Shown: positions 1 through 7,131 of the stretch, one piece after another
Position numbering within the stretch: position 1 is the first letter of the stretch
Layout: each line of letters opens with the position of its first letter
NCBI GenBank assembly: GCA_047614125.1
Contig: JBLHHI010000047.1
Location: 1-24,188 of the forward strand
DNA: 24,188 bases
Source of the DNA: JBLHHI01 sp047614125
Lineage (GTDB): Bacteria > Bacteroidota > Bacteroidia > NS11-12g > UBA9320
Reading direction: 5' to 3'
The notes under the pieces: generated by a model
The model's input: the letters and a program-made list of their open reading frames with translations, nothing else
The model's database searches: none
What the model was told of the DNA's origin: nothing
Translations under genes and position numbers: made by a program

Positions 1-4
1 TACC

Positions 5-643
5 ATGTTGATCTATATTAATAGAGCCAAATTTTTAGTTTTTATTATTTTTGTTACTGTCACTAATTCAGTTGCTCAATCCACATACTTTGGAGAAGCG
101 GGTACAGGTGTTTCTACTTTTGGTAGATCAATTGAGTTCCTTGCTGCATCTTCTAAGTTTACGCCAAGGATTTCCATAACTACACGAATTGGAACAATCA
201 TTCCACTTAAACTTGATCATCACCATATTTCAATCGCTTTGGATTATCAGTATTCTCAAACCGGTTACTCAGTTTATGACAAACCATCAAGAACCACTGT
301 TAAAGATAAAATTTTTTTGACGTTTCTTGGAGCCTCATGTAATTATCAAATCGTCTTGCCTCGAAAAGATTTTACTTTGGCGCTAGGTACAGGTTATCAC
401 CGAATTGTTCGGCACAGATATTTCAACGAACAGGCAGCATTCTATGCAGGGTTAAGATCACGAATTGGAAATGAAAATATTAATCGAAATGGAATATTTC
501 TGCTTTTTATGGCCGGAAAGAATATTTCGGACCATTCGCAGTTGAACCTTCAATATCAACAATACCTCACCAGTACATACAGTTTCATTTTTTGGCCAAA
601 ACGACTTGCCACGTTTACTTTGAACTATAGACATACCATCTAA
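5..643 (+). CDS. Small outer-membrane beta-barrel-like protein, function unknown
   Basis: The 212-residue product starts with a hydrophobic segment (about residues 8-22) followed by an Ala-Gln at residues 24-25 that looks like a signal peptidase I site (VAQ/ST). The mature part alternates polar and hydrophobic or aromatic residues in strand-length blocks, for example IALDYQYSQTGY and LNLQYQQYL, and ends in a strand-like segment (TFTLNYRHTI). This is the look of a small, perhaps 8-stranded, outer-membrane barrel. No family-specific motif is recognised. The ATG lies 4 bases from the window edge and the frame is open to the edge, so a more upstream start cannot be excluded, although the signal peptide fits the ATG well. 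The next gene is on the other strand 310 bp away, so it has no operon partner on its right side. Confidence 0.7.
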   Translation: MLIYINRAKFLVFIIFVTVTNSVAQSTYFGEAGTGVSTFGRSIEFLAASSKFTPRISITTRIGTIIPLKLDHHHISIALDYQYSQTGYSVYDKPSRTTVKDKIFLTFLGASCNYQIVLPRKDFTLALGTGYHRIVRHRYFNEQAAFYAGLRSRIGNENINRNGIFLLFMAGKNISDHSQLNLQYQQYLTSTYSFIFWPKRLATFTLNYRHTI

Positions 644-837
644 TGCTCTAAATCATGGGGCCTGGGATGCTCCTTGGTCTTGCCACAGAACTCTAAGAAA
701 TAGAAAGGCTCAAAAAAGCATTGAATGTGTTTCCCTTACAGCCATTGTGATAGTACGTTTGCACGAGACTGCACAACTCCTTTCAACACACTATTTGCTC
801 CAGTATCTATAGTCTTAAGCCAGGATTTAGCGATTGG

Positions 838-868
838 GACTACGGATTAAAATTTAACATCCGTAGTC
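838..868. repeat. Perfect 10-bp inverted repeat, stem-loop
   Basis: GACTACGGAT (838-847) and ATCCGTAGTC (859-868) are exact reverse complements separated by 11 AT-rich bases. An outer GATTG (832-836) / CAATC (877-881) pair can extend the structure after an internal loop. There is no T-run after it, so it does not look like a standard intrinsic terminator. It could be a REP-like element or an RNA stem at the 3' end of the upstream gene's transcript, though it lies almost 200 bp beyond that stop. Confidence 0.65.
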
Positions 869-916
869 GTAGCACACAATCCAGCTCCCCAGATTCCGAA
901 TAATGCGAAGTATTAA

Positions 917-948
917 ATTCAACATTCAAAATTTGGCATTCAAAATTT
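917..948. repeat. AT-rich ATTCAAAATT-type repeat, copy A
   Basis: Contains two tandem-like units, ATTCAACATTCAAAATTT then GGCATTCAAAATTT. It lies just beyond the 3' end of the four-helix-bundle gene. The same degenerate word recurs in inverted orientation at 1396-1430 and in direct orientation at 1510-1544. Confidence 0.6.
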
Positions 949-953
949 ACCCT

Positions 954-1310
954 TCAAGTTTCCCGAATACGTTTTTGTGTCGTTTTGACAATAGCGGTTA
1001 AGATGTTAATCAGCTCGAACGCTTCACTTTTGATTGGTTGTAGGTCGTAATCAACGAATTTCCCAACTTCAATAATCCGCAGCCAATACAAACATTCTCT
1101 TGCTTCTTTTGATGATATTGCAATTTTGGCAGCAAAGTCCCTTTTGCTATAACCTGCAAGCGCCTCTTCAACATTTGCGCCAATGCTCGTGGCGCTTCTA
1201 AAAAACTGTTTTGATAAAACATATTCGTTCTTTTTAAGCAACAACTTATAAATATGAATGGCGTTTACGGCAAATTCGAATGATTTCTCACGTATGATGT
1301 TTGATTTCAT
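954..1310 (-). CDS. Four-helix-bundle protein (S23/IVP, bAvd-like family)
   Basis: The 118-residue product has the pattern of the four-helix-bundle family first described from proteins encoded in 23S rRNA intervening sequences (TIGR02436) and related to the Avd accessory protein of diversity-generating retroelements. Visible signatures are FEFAVNAIHIYKLLL in helix 1, QFFRSATSIGANVEEA in helix 2, and SKRDFAAKIAISSKEARECL leading into WLRI in helix 3. Length matches the family (about 115-125). No rRNA or reverse transcriptase gene is near, so this is a free-standing copy, as is common in Bacteroidota. Its molecular role is not established; the fold forms oligomers and basic surfaces suggest nucleic-acid contact. 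It sits between AT-rich repeats in opposite orientations (917-948 and 1396-1430), which suggests the gene may have arrived as a small unit. Start chosen at the only N-terminal ATG. Confidence 0.88.
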   Translation of the reverse strand: MKSNIIREKSFEFAVNAIHIYKLLLKKNEYVLSKQFFRSATSIGANVEEALAGYSKRDFAAKIAISSKEARECLYWLRIIEVGKFVDYDLQPIKSEAFELINILTAIVKTTQKRIRET

Positions 1311-1395
1311 TATTGTTTGTTTGGTTTACACGAAGTTAAAAGATGTCAAATCAAAGCGCAAACACATTATGATATAATCTTATTTAGAAGTAGCG

Positions 1396-1430
1396 TGAAT
1401 TTTAAATTTTGAATGCTGGATTTTGAATTG
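1396..1430. repeat. AT-rich ATTCAAAATT-type repeat, copy B (inverted)
   Basis: Reads AATTTTAAATTTTGAATG then CTGGATTTTGAATTG, the reverse-complement sense of copies A and C. With copy A it brackets the four-helix-bundle gene as imperfect inverted repeats. Confidence 0.55.
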
Positions 1431-1509
1431 GAGTATCCTAGTCTTTTGAGCATTAATCTTGGTTCCGGGCATATTCCAAATACCTTTTAAGTTGAAAACG
1501 TTTCAGATT

Positions 1510-1544
1510 GAATTCAACATTCAAAATTCAACATTTAAAATTTC
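1510..1544. repeat. AT-rich ATTCAAAATT-type repeat, copy C
   Basis: Reads AATTCAACATTCAAAATTCA then ACATTTAAAATTT, in the same orientation as copy A. It abuts the 3' end of the YjjG-like gene (stop at 1554-1556). Confidence 0.55.
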
Positions 1545-1553
1545 AAAGAATCT

Positions 1554-2264
1554 TCAAAGAAAATCCATCAACTCCTTCAAATCTTGAATGTGAAAAGTTG
1601 GAACATGATTGTGATGATCGATGGCTTGGTTTTCCGGATTAAAAAATACTTGATCCCAACCGGCATTGGAACTGCCCAATACGTCCGACTCAAAGTGATC
1701 ACCAATGTATAAACTAGAATGTGCTTCAGCGCCGGTTTTTTGAAGAGCAGTTTCGAAGACCAAGGGGTGCGGTTTTAAAACCCCTATTTCTTCCGAAGTA
1801 ATGATGTGTTTGAAATATCCAACCAAACCTGAACTGTTCAACTTAGTGGCTTGAACTTCGATAAAGCCATTGGTAATCAGATGGATGGGGTACGATTCTT
1901 GAAGATAGTTCAGCGTTTCAATTGCATTGGGCATTAAGTTTGGCTTGGTTGGACTGAGCTTTAAATATTGCTCCGTAAGGGTTTTGGAAAGTTCTAAATT
2001 AGTTACATCCCACTCCTTTAATACCCGCTCAAACCTCCGATTTCGCAAATCAGATTTCTCCAAGTTTCCTTCTCGATACGCCTTCCACATTGCCTCGTTA
2101 ACCACTTCGTAATGTGCAAGAAAAGTTTCGAAATCAGCAATTCCATACGACTTTAAATTGTGAACCTCAAAAAGCTCGTTGAGCGTTAACCTAGAATTGG
2201 TTTTGAAATCCCAAAGGGTGTGATCTAAATCAAAAAACAGGTGTTCGTATTTTTTATCCGACAT
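1554..2264 (-). CDS. yjjG: YjjG-family noncanonical pyrimidine nucleotidase (HAD hydrolase)
   Basis: This 236-residue protein is a haloacid dehalogenase-superfamily phosphatase of the YjjG type, which dephosphorylates pyrimidine nucleoside monophosphates, including non-canonical ones. HAD motif I is FFDLDHTLWDF with the nucleophile D12 and acid/base D14. Motif II is the Thr in LITNGF, motif III is the Lys in LKPHPLVF, and motif IV is GDHFESD with the Mg-binding acids. The insertion after motif I is a helical C1 cap. Length matches the family (about 225-235). It is the third gene of a minus-strand operon, 8 bp after the membrane-protein gene; with upp at the head, two of the three genes deal with pyrimidine nucleotides. 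The exact substrate is inferred from family similarity, and a general nucleotidase is possible. Confidence 0.88.
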   Translation of the reverse strand: MSDKKYEHLFFDLDHTLWDFKTNSRLTLNELFEVHNLKSYGIADFETFLAHYEVVNEAMWKAYREGNLEKSDLRNRRFERVLKEWDVTNLELSKTLTEQYLKLSPTKPNLMPNAIETLNYLQESYPIHLITNGFIEVQATKLNSSGLVGYFKHIITSEEIGVLKPHPLVFETALQKTGAEAHSSLYIGDHFESDVLGSSNAGWDQVFFNPENQAIDHHNHVPTFHIQDLKELMDFL

Positions 2265-2272
2265 CTTATATC

Positions 2273-3619
2273 CTATAAAAACACTTTACTTAATGCAACC
2301 GCAAGTGTTACTACATTTACAATTTGGCCAACGATTAATATACCAAAAACAACCCCGAAATACCGATGCCATTTGGGCTTAAAGAGCCGTCGTCCAACAT
2401 TTATAAAATGAGCTGCGGCCACAATGGCCGGCAATAAAAATATGGCCTTAACACAGCCATAATCTCGGTAGTCGTAACTGTATTTTAGGGTGAAAACAAA
2501 ATAGACTAACGCAAGAACCGCCAGCATAGCATTGGTCCAATGTGTTGAAGACCAGGATTTTCTGAACACATTGAAAATCAGCTCCTTGATGCTTTTAATA
2601 AAGCCCAAAGCGAGGAGAAAAAGCGGTAGAATTCCGAGTATGTACAGTGCTCGAGCCGTGTTTTGAACGAAGTGAGTAGTATTGGTCCAATGCTCTGGGT
2701 GACTGAGATAATACACGTTGTAAAAACTCCCATACATCAAAGTCCAATATGAGGTTCGATGCGTGGCATAGCCCGAATCTAGGTTTACTATGTACGGAGT
2801 TTGGAGCAAGCTGATAAAGGGCACCTTCAAATAACCGCTTGTTATTGAAGCAATGCCTGGACGTTTCCAAAACTCCTTTCCATCGTCGAACATGGGTGGA
2901 GTTCCGGTTTTAATCAAATTGGTGGTAAAGGCACTTCCGGAATAATCGTAGCTCTGCCGGTAATGTGAAAAGTTGAAATAATACACAGAAGAAATGAACA
3001 AGATAAAAATGCCCACACCGTGCTTTTTGCGAAGCATCCAAAAAAGTGAGAGCCCGATGAAACAAAGTGTAAATACCCCGAGGCCGCTGCCTTTAATCAT
3101 AGGTGCTAAACTGGCCGAAAGGGCACAGCCAATGGCCCAAAACGACCCACCTTTGTTCCACAGTTGATGCAGGCACAAGATGGCCAAGGTGCCGAGAAAT
3201 ATTACGGCAACATCGTTGGTTGCCTGTACCGATATGCCCCAAAATGCGGGGTTTGTGAGCCAAAAACTCATAATGATCTTTTGCCAAAGCTTATTCGTAA
3301 CCAGCTTTTTAATGAAAAACAAAAGCATAACCAACGACAAAATCGAAAGAACAACGTTTACCATATTCATTTGGCGAATGATGTTGGCCTTCGTTTTTGT
3401 TTTAAAAGGTTTTGCCAATGCCGCATGCGCAAAGTAGAAGGCCTTGGGTTGAAAACATTCCCAGCACGAATCTTTATCAATCGACTGATTTTTCTGAATG
3501 CGAATTACTACTTCAGCATGGTCGTCGTTCGATGATTTGTTGATCATTCCAACGTATATCCTGCCACCAACCCCAACGATGATGGACAAAATGAGCAGCC
3601 ACTTCAGAACTCGATTCAA
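2273..3619 (-). CDS. Polytopic membrane protein, GT-C-like glycosyltransferase candidate
   Basis: The 448-residue product has about 9-11 predicted membrane segments, starting with residues 7-24. Directly after the first segment comes an acidic DDH (residues 32-34) in a soluble loop. This placement of paired acids recalls the catalytic loop of GT-C-fold glycosyltransferases that use lipid-linked sugars (PMT/ArnT-like). TNPAFWGISVQATNDVAVIF also resembles the helix pattern of such enzymes. No exact family can be named by eye. The chosen start is TTG at 3617-3619, overlapping the upp stop as TTGA; the first ATG would cut away the first membrane helix, so TTG is preferred. It lies between upp and yjjG in one operon, probably through translational coupling. 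A plain hypothetical membrane protein remains possible. Confidence 0.68.
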   Translation of the reverse strand: MNRVLKWLLILSIIVGVGGRIYVGMINKSSNDDHAEVVIRIQKNQSIDKDSCWECFQPKAFYFAHAALAKPFKTKTKANIIRQMNMVNVVLSILSLVMLLFFIKKLVTNKLWQKIIMSFWLTNPAFWGISVQATNDVAVIFLGTLAILCLHQLWNKGGSFWAIGCALSASLAPMIKGSGLGVFTLCFIGLSLFWMLRKKHGVGIFILFISSVYYFNFSHYRQSYDYSGSAFTTNLIKTGTPPMFDDGKEFWKRPGIASITSGYLKVPFISLLQTPYIVNLDSGYATHRTSYWTLMYGSFYNVYYLSHPEHWTNTTHFVQNTARALYILGILPLFLLALGFIKSIKELIFNVFRKSWSSTHWTNAMLAVLALVYFVFTLKYSYDYRDYGCVKAIFLLPAIVAAAHFINVGRRLFKPKWHRYFGVVFGILIVGQIVNVVTLAVALSKVFL

Positions 3620-4275
3620 GATGGATCCATTTTCTGTCCAAAGCTTAGGTCACCAGCGTCTCCTAAACCCGGAATGATGTAACCATGGTCATCCAATTTC
3701 TCATCAATGGCGCCAATCCAAAGAGTGCAAGCCGTTGAGTTTTTTTCGAGGTATTCAATTCCTTCGGGGCTTCCGATTACCGAAACGATGTGGATGTGAG
3801 AAGGCCTTCCTCTGGTGAGGAATTGTTCTAAGGTTAACACCAGAGATTGCCCTGTAGCGAGCATTGGGTCGGTAAGGATTAATACTCGATTGGTTAAATC
3901 CGGGCAGGCCAAATACTCCACAACGATCTTAAATTTTAGCTCAGATATGTGTTTCCGATACGCTGAGATGTACGCCAAGTCGGCCTGGTTAAAGAGTTGA
4001 TTTACACCATTTTGTAAAGGAAGTCCGGCTCGTAAAACAGTAGCAATAACGGGCTGATTGGCCAGAATTTGAGTTTGTGTTTTTGCAAGAGGAGTTTGCG
4101 TATCAACGGTGTGATATTCGAGCGATTTAGAAATTTCGTATGCTGCAATCATTCCAAAGCGTTCGATGTTTTTACGAAAGCGATAGCGGTCGTGCTGAAT
4201 CGTCACATCCCGAAGCTCGGTAAGCAACTGATGAACGATGGAAGATTGCTCGGAAAGATTGTTTACCGTAAGCAT
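3616..4275 (-). CDS. upp: Uracil phosphoribosyltransferase
   Basis: UPRT joins uracil and PRPP to give UMP in the cytosolic pyrimidine salvage pathway. The 219-residue product shows the type I PRPP-binding loop VLILTDPMLATGQS (131-144), the uracil-binding C-terminal signature IIPGLGDAGDLSFG (GDAGD near 205-209), and the PVIATVLRAGLPLQNG segment typical of the family. The length is close to the usual 208-220. It is the first gene of a minus-strand operon, and its TGA stop overlaps the TTG start of the membrane-protein gene. A Bacteroidota-type promoter box lies 25-32 bases upstream of the ATG. It is divergent from the DUF4783-nadC pair over only 62 bp. Confidence 0.95.
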   Translation of the reverse strand: MLTVNNLSEQSSIVHQLLTELRDVTIQHDRYRFRKNIERFGMIAAYEISKSLEYHTVDTQTPLAKTQTQILANQPVIATVLRAGLPLQNGVNQLFNQADLAYISAYRKHISELKFKIVVEYLACPDLTNRVLILTDPMLATGQSLVLTLEQFLTRGRPSHIHIVSVIGSPEGIEYLEKNSTACTLWIGAIDEKLDDHGYIIPGLGDAGDLSFGQKMDPS

Positions 4276-4299
4276 AGGTTGTGGTACGATTTGTGTCTA

Positions 4300-4307
4300 C
4301 AAACATA
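4300..4307 (-). promoter_or_regulatory. Promoter -7-like box for the upp operon
   Basis: On the minus strand the bases read TATGTTTG, an exact match to the Bacteroidota -7 consensus TAnnTTTG. Transcription would begin near 4293-4296, about 20 bases before the upp ATG. No well-placed -33 TTTG was found, so support rests on the box and its position. Confidence 0.45.
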
Positions 4308-4337
4308 AAAGTTTAACACCAATCATTCAGAAAATTC

Positions 4338-4796
4338 ATGCTATATCGTACATTTGAAAACATTCAAAGGCAAGTTGTGCATCCCAAAAAAATAATCGTT
4401 CCCATTCTCGCTGCAGTCTGTTTTATCAGTCTTTCGTTTATCGAAGGCAACCATACCAGTGGTTCTGTGGCCGATGTTTTCAGTGAAATTGAAACCTCCA
4501 TTGCCGTTGGGAATTCTACTAAGTTGAGCAACCATTTCAACAGCAGTGTGGAATTGGAATTGCCGGGTGAAGAAGAGGGCATTTATTCAAAATCACAAGC
4601 AGCTATAATTCTCGGTCGCTTTTTCGATCGCTATCCACCCACATCTTTTAAAATAGTACATAAGGGAAACAGTGCTGCTGGCTCGCAGTTTGCCGTGGGT
4701 GATTATACTACAGGCGGCGAAAAAACCTTTCGCGTTACCATCTTTTTGCAGAAACAAGGAACAAGATATTTGATACAAGAGCTTGAATTTGAATAG
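4338..4796 (+). CDS. DUF4783 domain-containing exported protein
   Basis: The 152-residue product has a basic N-terminus and one hydrophobic segment (about residues 19-35, KKIIVPILAAVCFISLSFI), consistent with a signal peptide or membrane anchor. The remainder is a compact NTF2-like alpha/beta domain: VADVFSEIETSIAVGNSTKLSNHF, then a region around FFDRYPPTSFKIVHKG and a closing strand YLIQELEFE. This matches the DUF4783 family, of unknown function, found widely in Bacteroidota and often beside nadC, as here (9-bp gap). Co-transcription with nadC is likely. It may bind a small ligand by analogy with NTF2-like folds, but this is inference only. The ATG at 4338 gives a long basic N-terminal region; a later start is not obvious. 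Confidence 0.8.
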   Translation: MLYRTFENIQRQVVHPKKIIVPILAAVCFISLSFIEGNHTSGSVADVFSEIETSIAVGNSTKLSNHFNSSVELELPGEEEGIYSKSQAAIILGRFFDRYPPTSFKIVHKGNSAAGSQFAVGDYTTGGEKTFRVTIFLQKQGTRYLIQELEFE

Positions 4797-4805
4797 CTTT
4801 GTACT

Positions 4806-5657
4806 ATGAACTTTAAAAGTGTCGACACCATTCACTTTATTCAGAATGCGCTCAAAGAAGACATTAGAACCGGAGATCACTCTTCACAGGCATGCATTCC
4901 AAGCGATGCCACAGGAAAAGCAAAACTCTTGTTTAAACAGTCTGGAGTTGTTGCTGGCATCGATTTAGCCAAGGTGATTTTGGCACAATTGTCAGAGGAA
5001 TTTATCTACCAAGATTTTAAAGCCGATGGGGATCGCGTAAAACCGGGAGAACTTGGTTTTATTGTGGAAGGAAACGTACGAGCCATCTTGGCGGGCGAAC
5101 GATTGTTGCTTAATTGCATGCAGCGCTTAAGTGGAATTGCTACCTACACCGATCATCTCATTCAACTCATGGGTACTTCCACTAGTAGGTTGTTGGATAC
5201 CCGAAAAACCACTCCGGGCATGCGCATTCTTGAAAAATGGGCGGTTACCGTAGGTGGGGGACACAATCATCGAATTGGATTATACGACATGATCATGCTC
5301 AAAGACAACCACGTTGACTACTGCGGAGGGATTACTAAGGCAGTTGCAAAATCACGTCAGTACCTCATATCCAATATGTTGAAACTTCCCATAGAAGTGG
5401 AAACACGAAATCTGGAAGAAGTGAAAGAAGCATTGAGCTGCGAAGGGGTTAATCGGGTAATGCTTGATAACTTCACCCCCGAATTAATTCGTGAAGCACT
5501 TTTATTGATTAACGGTCGAGTTGAAACCGAAGCCAGTGGAGGAATTAATGAAGAAAATATTGCGGCTTACGCTGCTACCAATGTTGATTTCATCAGCATT
5601 GGCGCACTCACACATTCGGTTAAAAGTCTGGATATCAGCTTGAAAGAGGTGGATTAG
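4806..5657 (+). CDS. nadC: Nicotinate-nucleotide diphosphorylase (carboxylating); quinolinate phosphoribosyltransferase
   Basis: NadC converts quinolinate and PRPP to nicotinate mononucleotide, CO2 and pyrophosphate in de novo NAD synthesis. The 283-residue product has all family landmarks: EDIRTGDHSS near the N-terminus, GERLLLNCMQRLSGIAT (97-113), the quinolinate-binding DTRKTTPGMRILEKWAVTVG (131-150) with its Arg and Lys residues, GGHNHRIGLYDMIMLKDNH (151-169), VMLDNF, and the phosphate-binding EASGGI near the C-terminus. Length agrees with the usual 275-295. It follows the DUF4783 gene by 9 bp and probably shares its promoter. nadA and nadB are not in the window. A hairpin at 5675-5698 lies just after the stop. 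Confidence 0.96.
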   Translation: MNFKSVDTIHFIQNALKEDIRTGDHSSQACIPSDATGKAKLLFKQSGVVAGIDLAKVILAQLSEEFIYQDFKADGDRVKPGELGFIVEGNVRAILAGERLLLNCMQRLSGIATYTDHLIQLMGTSTSRLLDTRKTTPGMRILEKWAVTVGGGHNHRIGLYDMIMLKDNHVDYCGGITKAVAKSRQYLISNMLKLPIEVETRNLEEVKEALSCEGVNRVMLDNFTPELIREALLLINGRVETEASGGINEENIAAYAATNVDFISIGALTHSVKSLDISLKEVD

Positions 5658-5674
5658 GTGATTTTCATACCGCA

Positions 5675-5698
5675 CTCGCTCGGCTCCTGCCGAGTGAG
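5675..5698. terminator. Hairpin between convergent nadC and esterase genes
   Basis: CTCGCTCGGC (5675-5684) pairs with GCCGAGTGAG (5689-5698) around a TCCT loop, giving a 10-bp stem with one G-T pair. It lies 18 bp after the nadC stop and 10 bp after the stop of the opposing esterase gene. Neither side has a clear T-run, so it is a likely bidirectional terminator or transcript end, but not a textbook one. Confidence 0.55.
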
Positions 5699-5708
5699 GA
5701 AAGTAAAA

Positions 5709-6335
5709 TTAACCCAGTAAATCCTTAAGCGGTTCCGGCATAATTTTATGTCCACCGGTATATTCTATGAGCTTGTATTTTAGGTTGTTATCCAATAAAA
5801 ACTGACTGGTTTTATCCCACATATCATCCGTCCGATATGGATCATTTGGATCATAGACAACGGTTATTTCCACCTTTTTTAACAACAGCGATTCATGAGG
5901 TATGTTCAAATCTGGAGGCAACATTCCAGCCCACAGAACCAAGGCTTTGAACGCCTGTTTGGCATGCACCACCCACCTACTTGCCGTTGCAGCACCTTGT
6001 GAAAAGCCCAATACATGGATGGTTTTTCCGCTCGAGAGTGCGTTGGCTAAGCCATCTAGAAATCGCAAATAATCATGGATGTCGGAAGCTCGGTCTTCTT
6101 TGGTCATCCAGCTGGCACCAACATTTCCCGAATTTCCGTTGGTGTAAAATCGATGCATTCCTTCGGGTGCAATGAAGGCCCTATTTTTTGAAACATGGGG
6201 TTCGAATTTTGCTATAAATCGGGCTGCGTCATGCCCATAACCGTGAAGAACATACCAATGTTCGTTGGATGATTGCAGATCTCCTAAGGTGAAATATCGA
6301 GCGGTTTTTGGGGTTTCGAAATGATGGGCTTCCAT
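5709..6335 (-). CDS. Alpha/beta-hydrolase, phospholipase/carboxylesterase (LYPLA-like) family
   Basis: The 208-residue product carries the nucleophile elbow GFSQG with Ser112, an acid in DPNDPY (Asp165, or Asp162), and a C-terminal His in TGGHKI (His196), so a complete Ser-Asp-His triad. The N-terminal LHGYGHDA is the oxyanion-hole loop. Length and layout match the short carboxylesterase/phospholipase family (about 200-230 residues), which hydrolyses small carboxylic esters or lysophospholipids. It lacks a signal peptide and is expected in the cytosol. The gene runs alone on the minus strand, convergent with nadC and divergent from folA. Its natural substrate cannot be read from the sequence. 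Confidence 0.85.
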   Translation of the reverse strand: MEAHHFETPKTARYFTLGDLQSSNEHWYVLHGYGHDAARFIAKFEPHVSKNRAFIAPEGMHRFYTNGNSGNVGASWMTKEDRASDIHDYLRFLDGLANALSSGKTIHVLGFSQGAATASRWVVHAKQAFKALVLWAGMLPPDLNIPHESLLLKKVEITVVYDPNDPYRTDDMWDKTSQFLLDNNLKYKLIEYTGGHKIMPEPLKDLLG

Positions 6336-6399
6336 AGTTCAAGTGCAAATAAACGGGAATTATGTGCAACACGTGAGCAGAATTTCGAACTTTGCCGTT

Positions 6400-6897
6400 A
6401 TGATCATCAGCCTCATTGCCGCCATCGATAAAAACAATGCCATTGGAAAAGACAACCAGTTGATGTGGCGCATCCGCGATGATTTAAAACTCTTTAAGCG
6501 AACTACGCTCAACCATGTAATAGTGATGGGAAGAAAGAGCTATGAATCCATTGGTAAGCCGCTGTCCAACCGCACCAATGTGGTAGTGACACGCAAACGC
6601 GATTACCAGCCGGAAGGCGTGTTGGTCTTTCATTCGTTGGATGCCGTATTTGAGCATTACGAGAAAACGGAAGATGAGATCTTTGTGATTGGTGGAGGGG
6701 AGATCTATCGGCAATCGTTGGATAATGCACACATGCTTCATATTTCGCACATAGATGTTGCGGCGGAAGCGCCAGATACCTATTTCCCAAAAGTAAAGTG
6801 GGAGGAATGGAAGTCCGTTTACGAGGAAAGCTATGAGAAATCAGATGTTAATGATCACGCCTTCCGATACGTGATGTACGAACGCGTTTCAGACTAA
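6400..6897 (+). CDS. folA: Dihydrofolate reductase
   Basis: The 165-residue enzyme reduces dihydrofolate to tetrahydrofolate with NADPH. It shows MIISLIAAIDKNNAIGKDNQ at the N-terminus, the NADPH-binding GRKSYESIGKPL, VVVTRK, and the glycine motif FVIGGGEIYRQ. The frame is open upstream to a GTG at 6343, but the core family sequence begins exactly at the ATG at 6400, so that start is chosen; the length then matches the usual 160-170. An oddity is that the common LPW after the Met20-type loop is LMW here, and the following stretch is RIRDDLKLFKRTT; the catalytic acid is probably one of the two Asp residues. thyA, a frequent neighbour, is absent. A near-consensus promoter box (GAACTTTG, one mismatch) lies at 6388-6395. 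Confidence 0.94.
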   Translation: MIISLIAAIDKNNAIGKDNQLMWRIRDDLKLFKRTTLNHVIVMGRKSYESIGKPLSNRTNVVVTRKRDYQPEGVLVFHSLDAVFEHYEKTEDEIFVIGGGEIYRQSLDNAHMLHISHIDVAAEAPDTYFPKVKWEEWKSVYEESYEKSDVNDHAFRYVMYERVSD

Positions 6898-6936
6898 TAG
6901 TAAGGGACATCATTGCGTTTGCCAGAGGCATAATTA

Positions 6937-7074
6937 TTAAATCAATGTGTGCTTTAAATGTAGAATTGGATTTCCACTTATTTTAATGATATGGCCATCC
7001 AAGCTGCTGAAAATCTGCTTAGTACAACACTCTTGCTCAAAAAGTAATTCCAGCGTAAGCCTTCCTATCGCCAT
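6937..7074 (-). CDS. Possible small ORF, 45 residues, unknown
   Basis: From an ATG at 7074 to a TAA at 6937, the minus strand encodes a 45-residue peptide beginning MAIGRLTLELLFEQECC and containing SLDGHIIKISGNPILHL. The composition (balanced charged and hydrophobic residues, a GH-x-I-K-I-x-G-N-P turn-like stretch) looks more protein-like than random, but no family is recognised. It lies divergent from a broken gene at 7132 in a degenerate region, so it could itself be a remnant. Low confidence. Confidence 0.25.
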   Translation of the reverse strand: MAIGRLTLELLFEQECCTKQIFSSLDGHIIKISGNPILHLKHTLI

Positions 7075-7131
7075 GGAATAGCAACAAAAAAATCTGAATT
7101 ACTCAGGTTTTTATCATCAAGGCTAAAAGAA

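Larger units (their letters stand above)
644..953. other. Non-coding, repeat-bearing intergenic region
   Basis: No credible ORF is seen on either strand. The stretch carries a strong inverted repeat (838-868) and, at its right edge, an AT-rich ATTCAAAATT-type element (917-948). No tRNA-like or promoter-like pattern was found. It looks like degenerate DNA forming the left half of a small repeat island that contains the four-helix-bundle gene. Confidence 0.6.

Noticed and set aside
954..1310. Diversity-generating retroelement, suggested by the bAvd-like protein
   Set aside because: No reverse transcriptase, template repeat or variable repeat is seen in the window.
6343..6399. N-terminal extension of folA from a GTG
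   Set aside because: Family sequence starts exactly at the ATG at 6400, and the extra 19 residues have no counterpart in dihydrofolate reductases.
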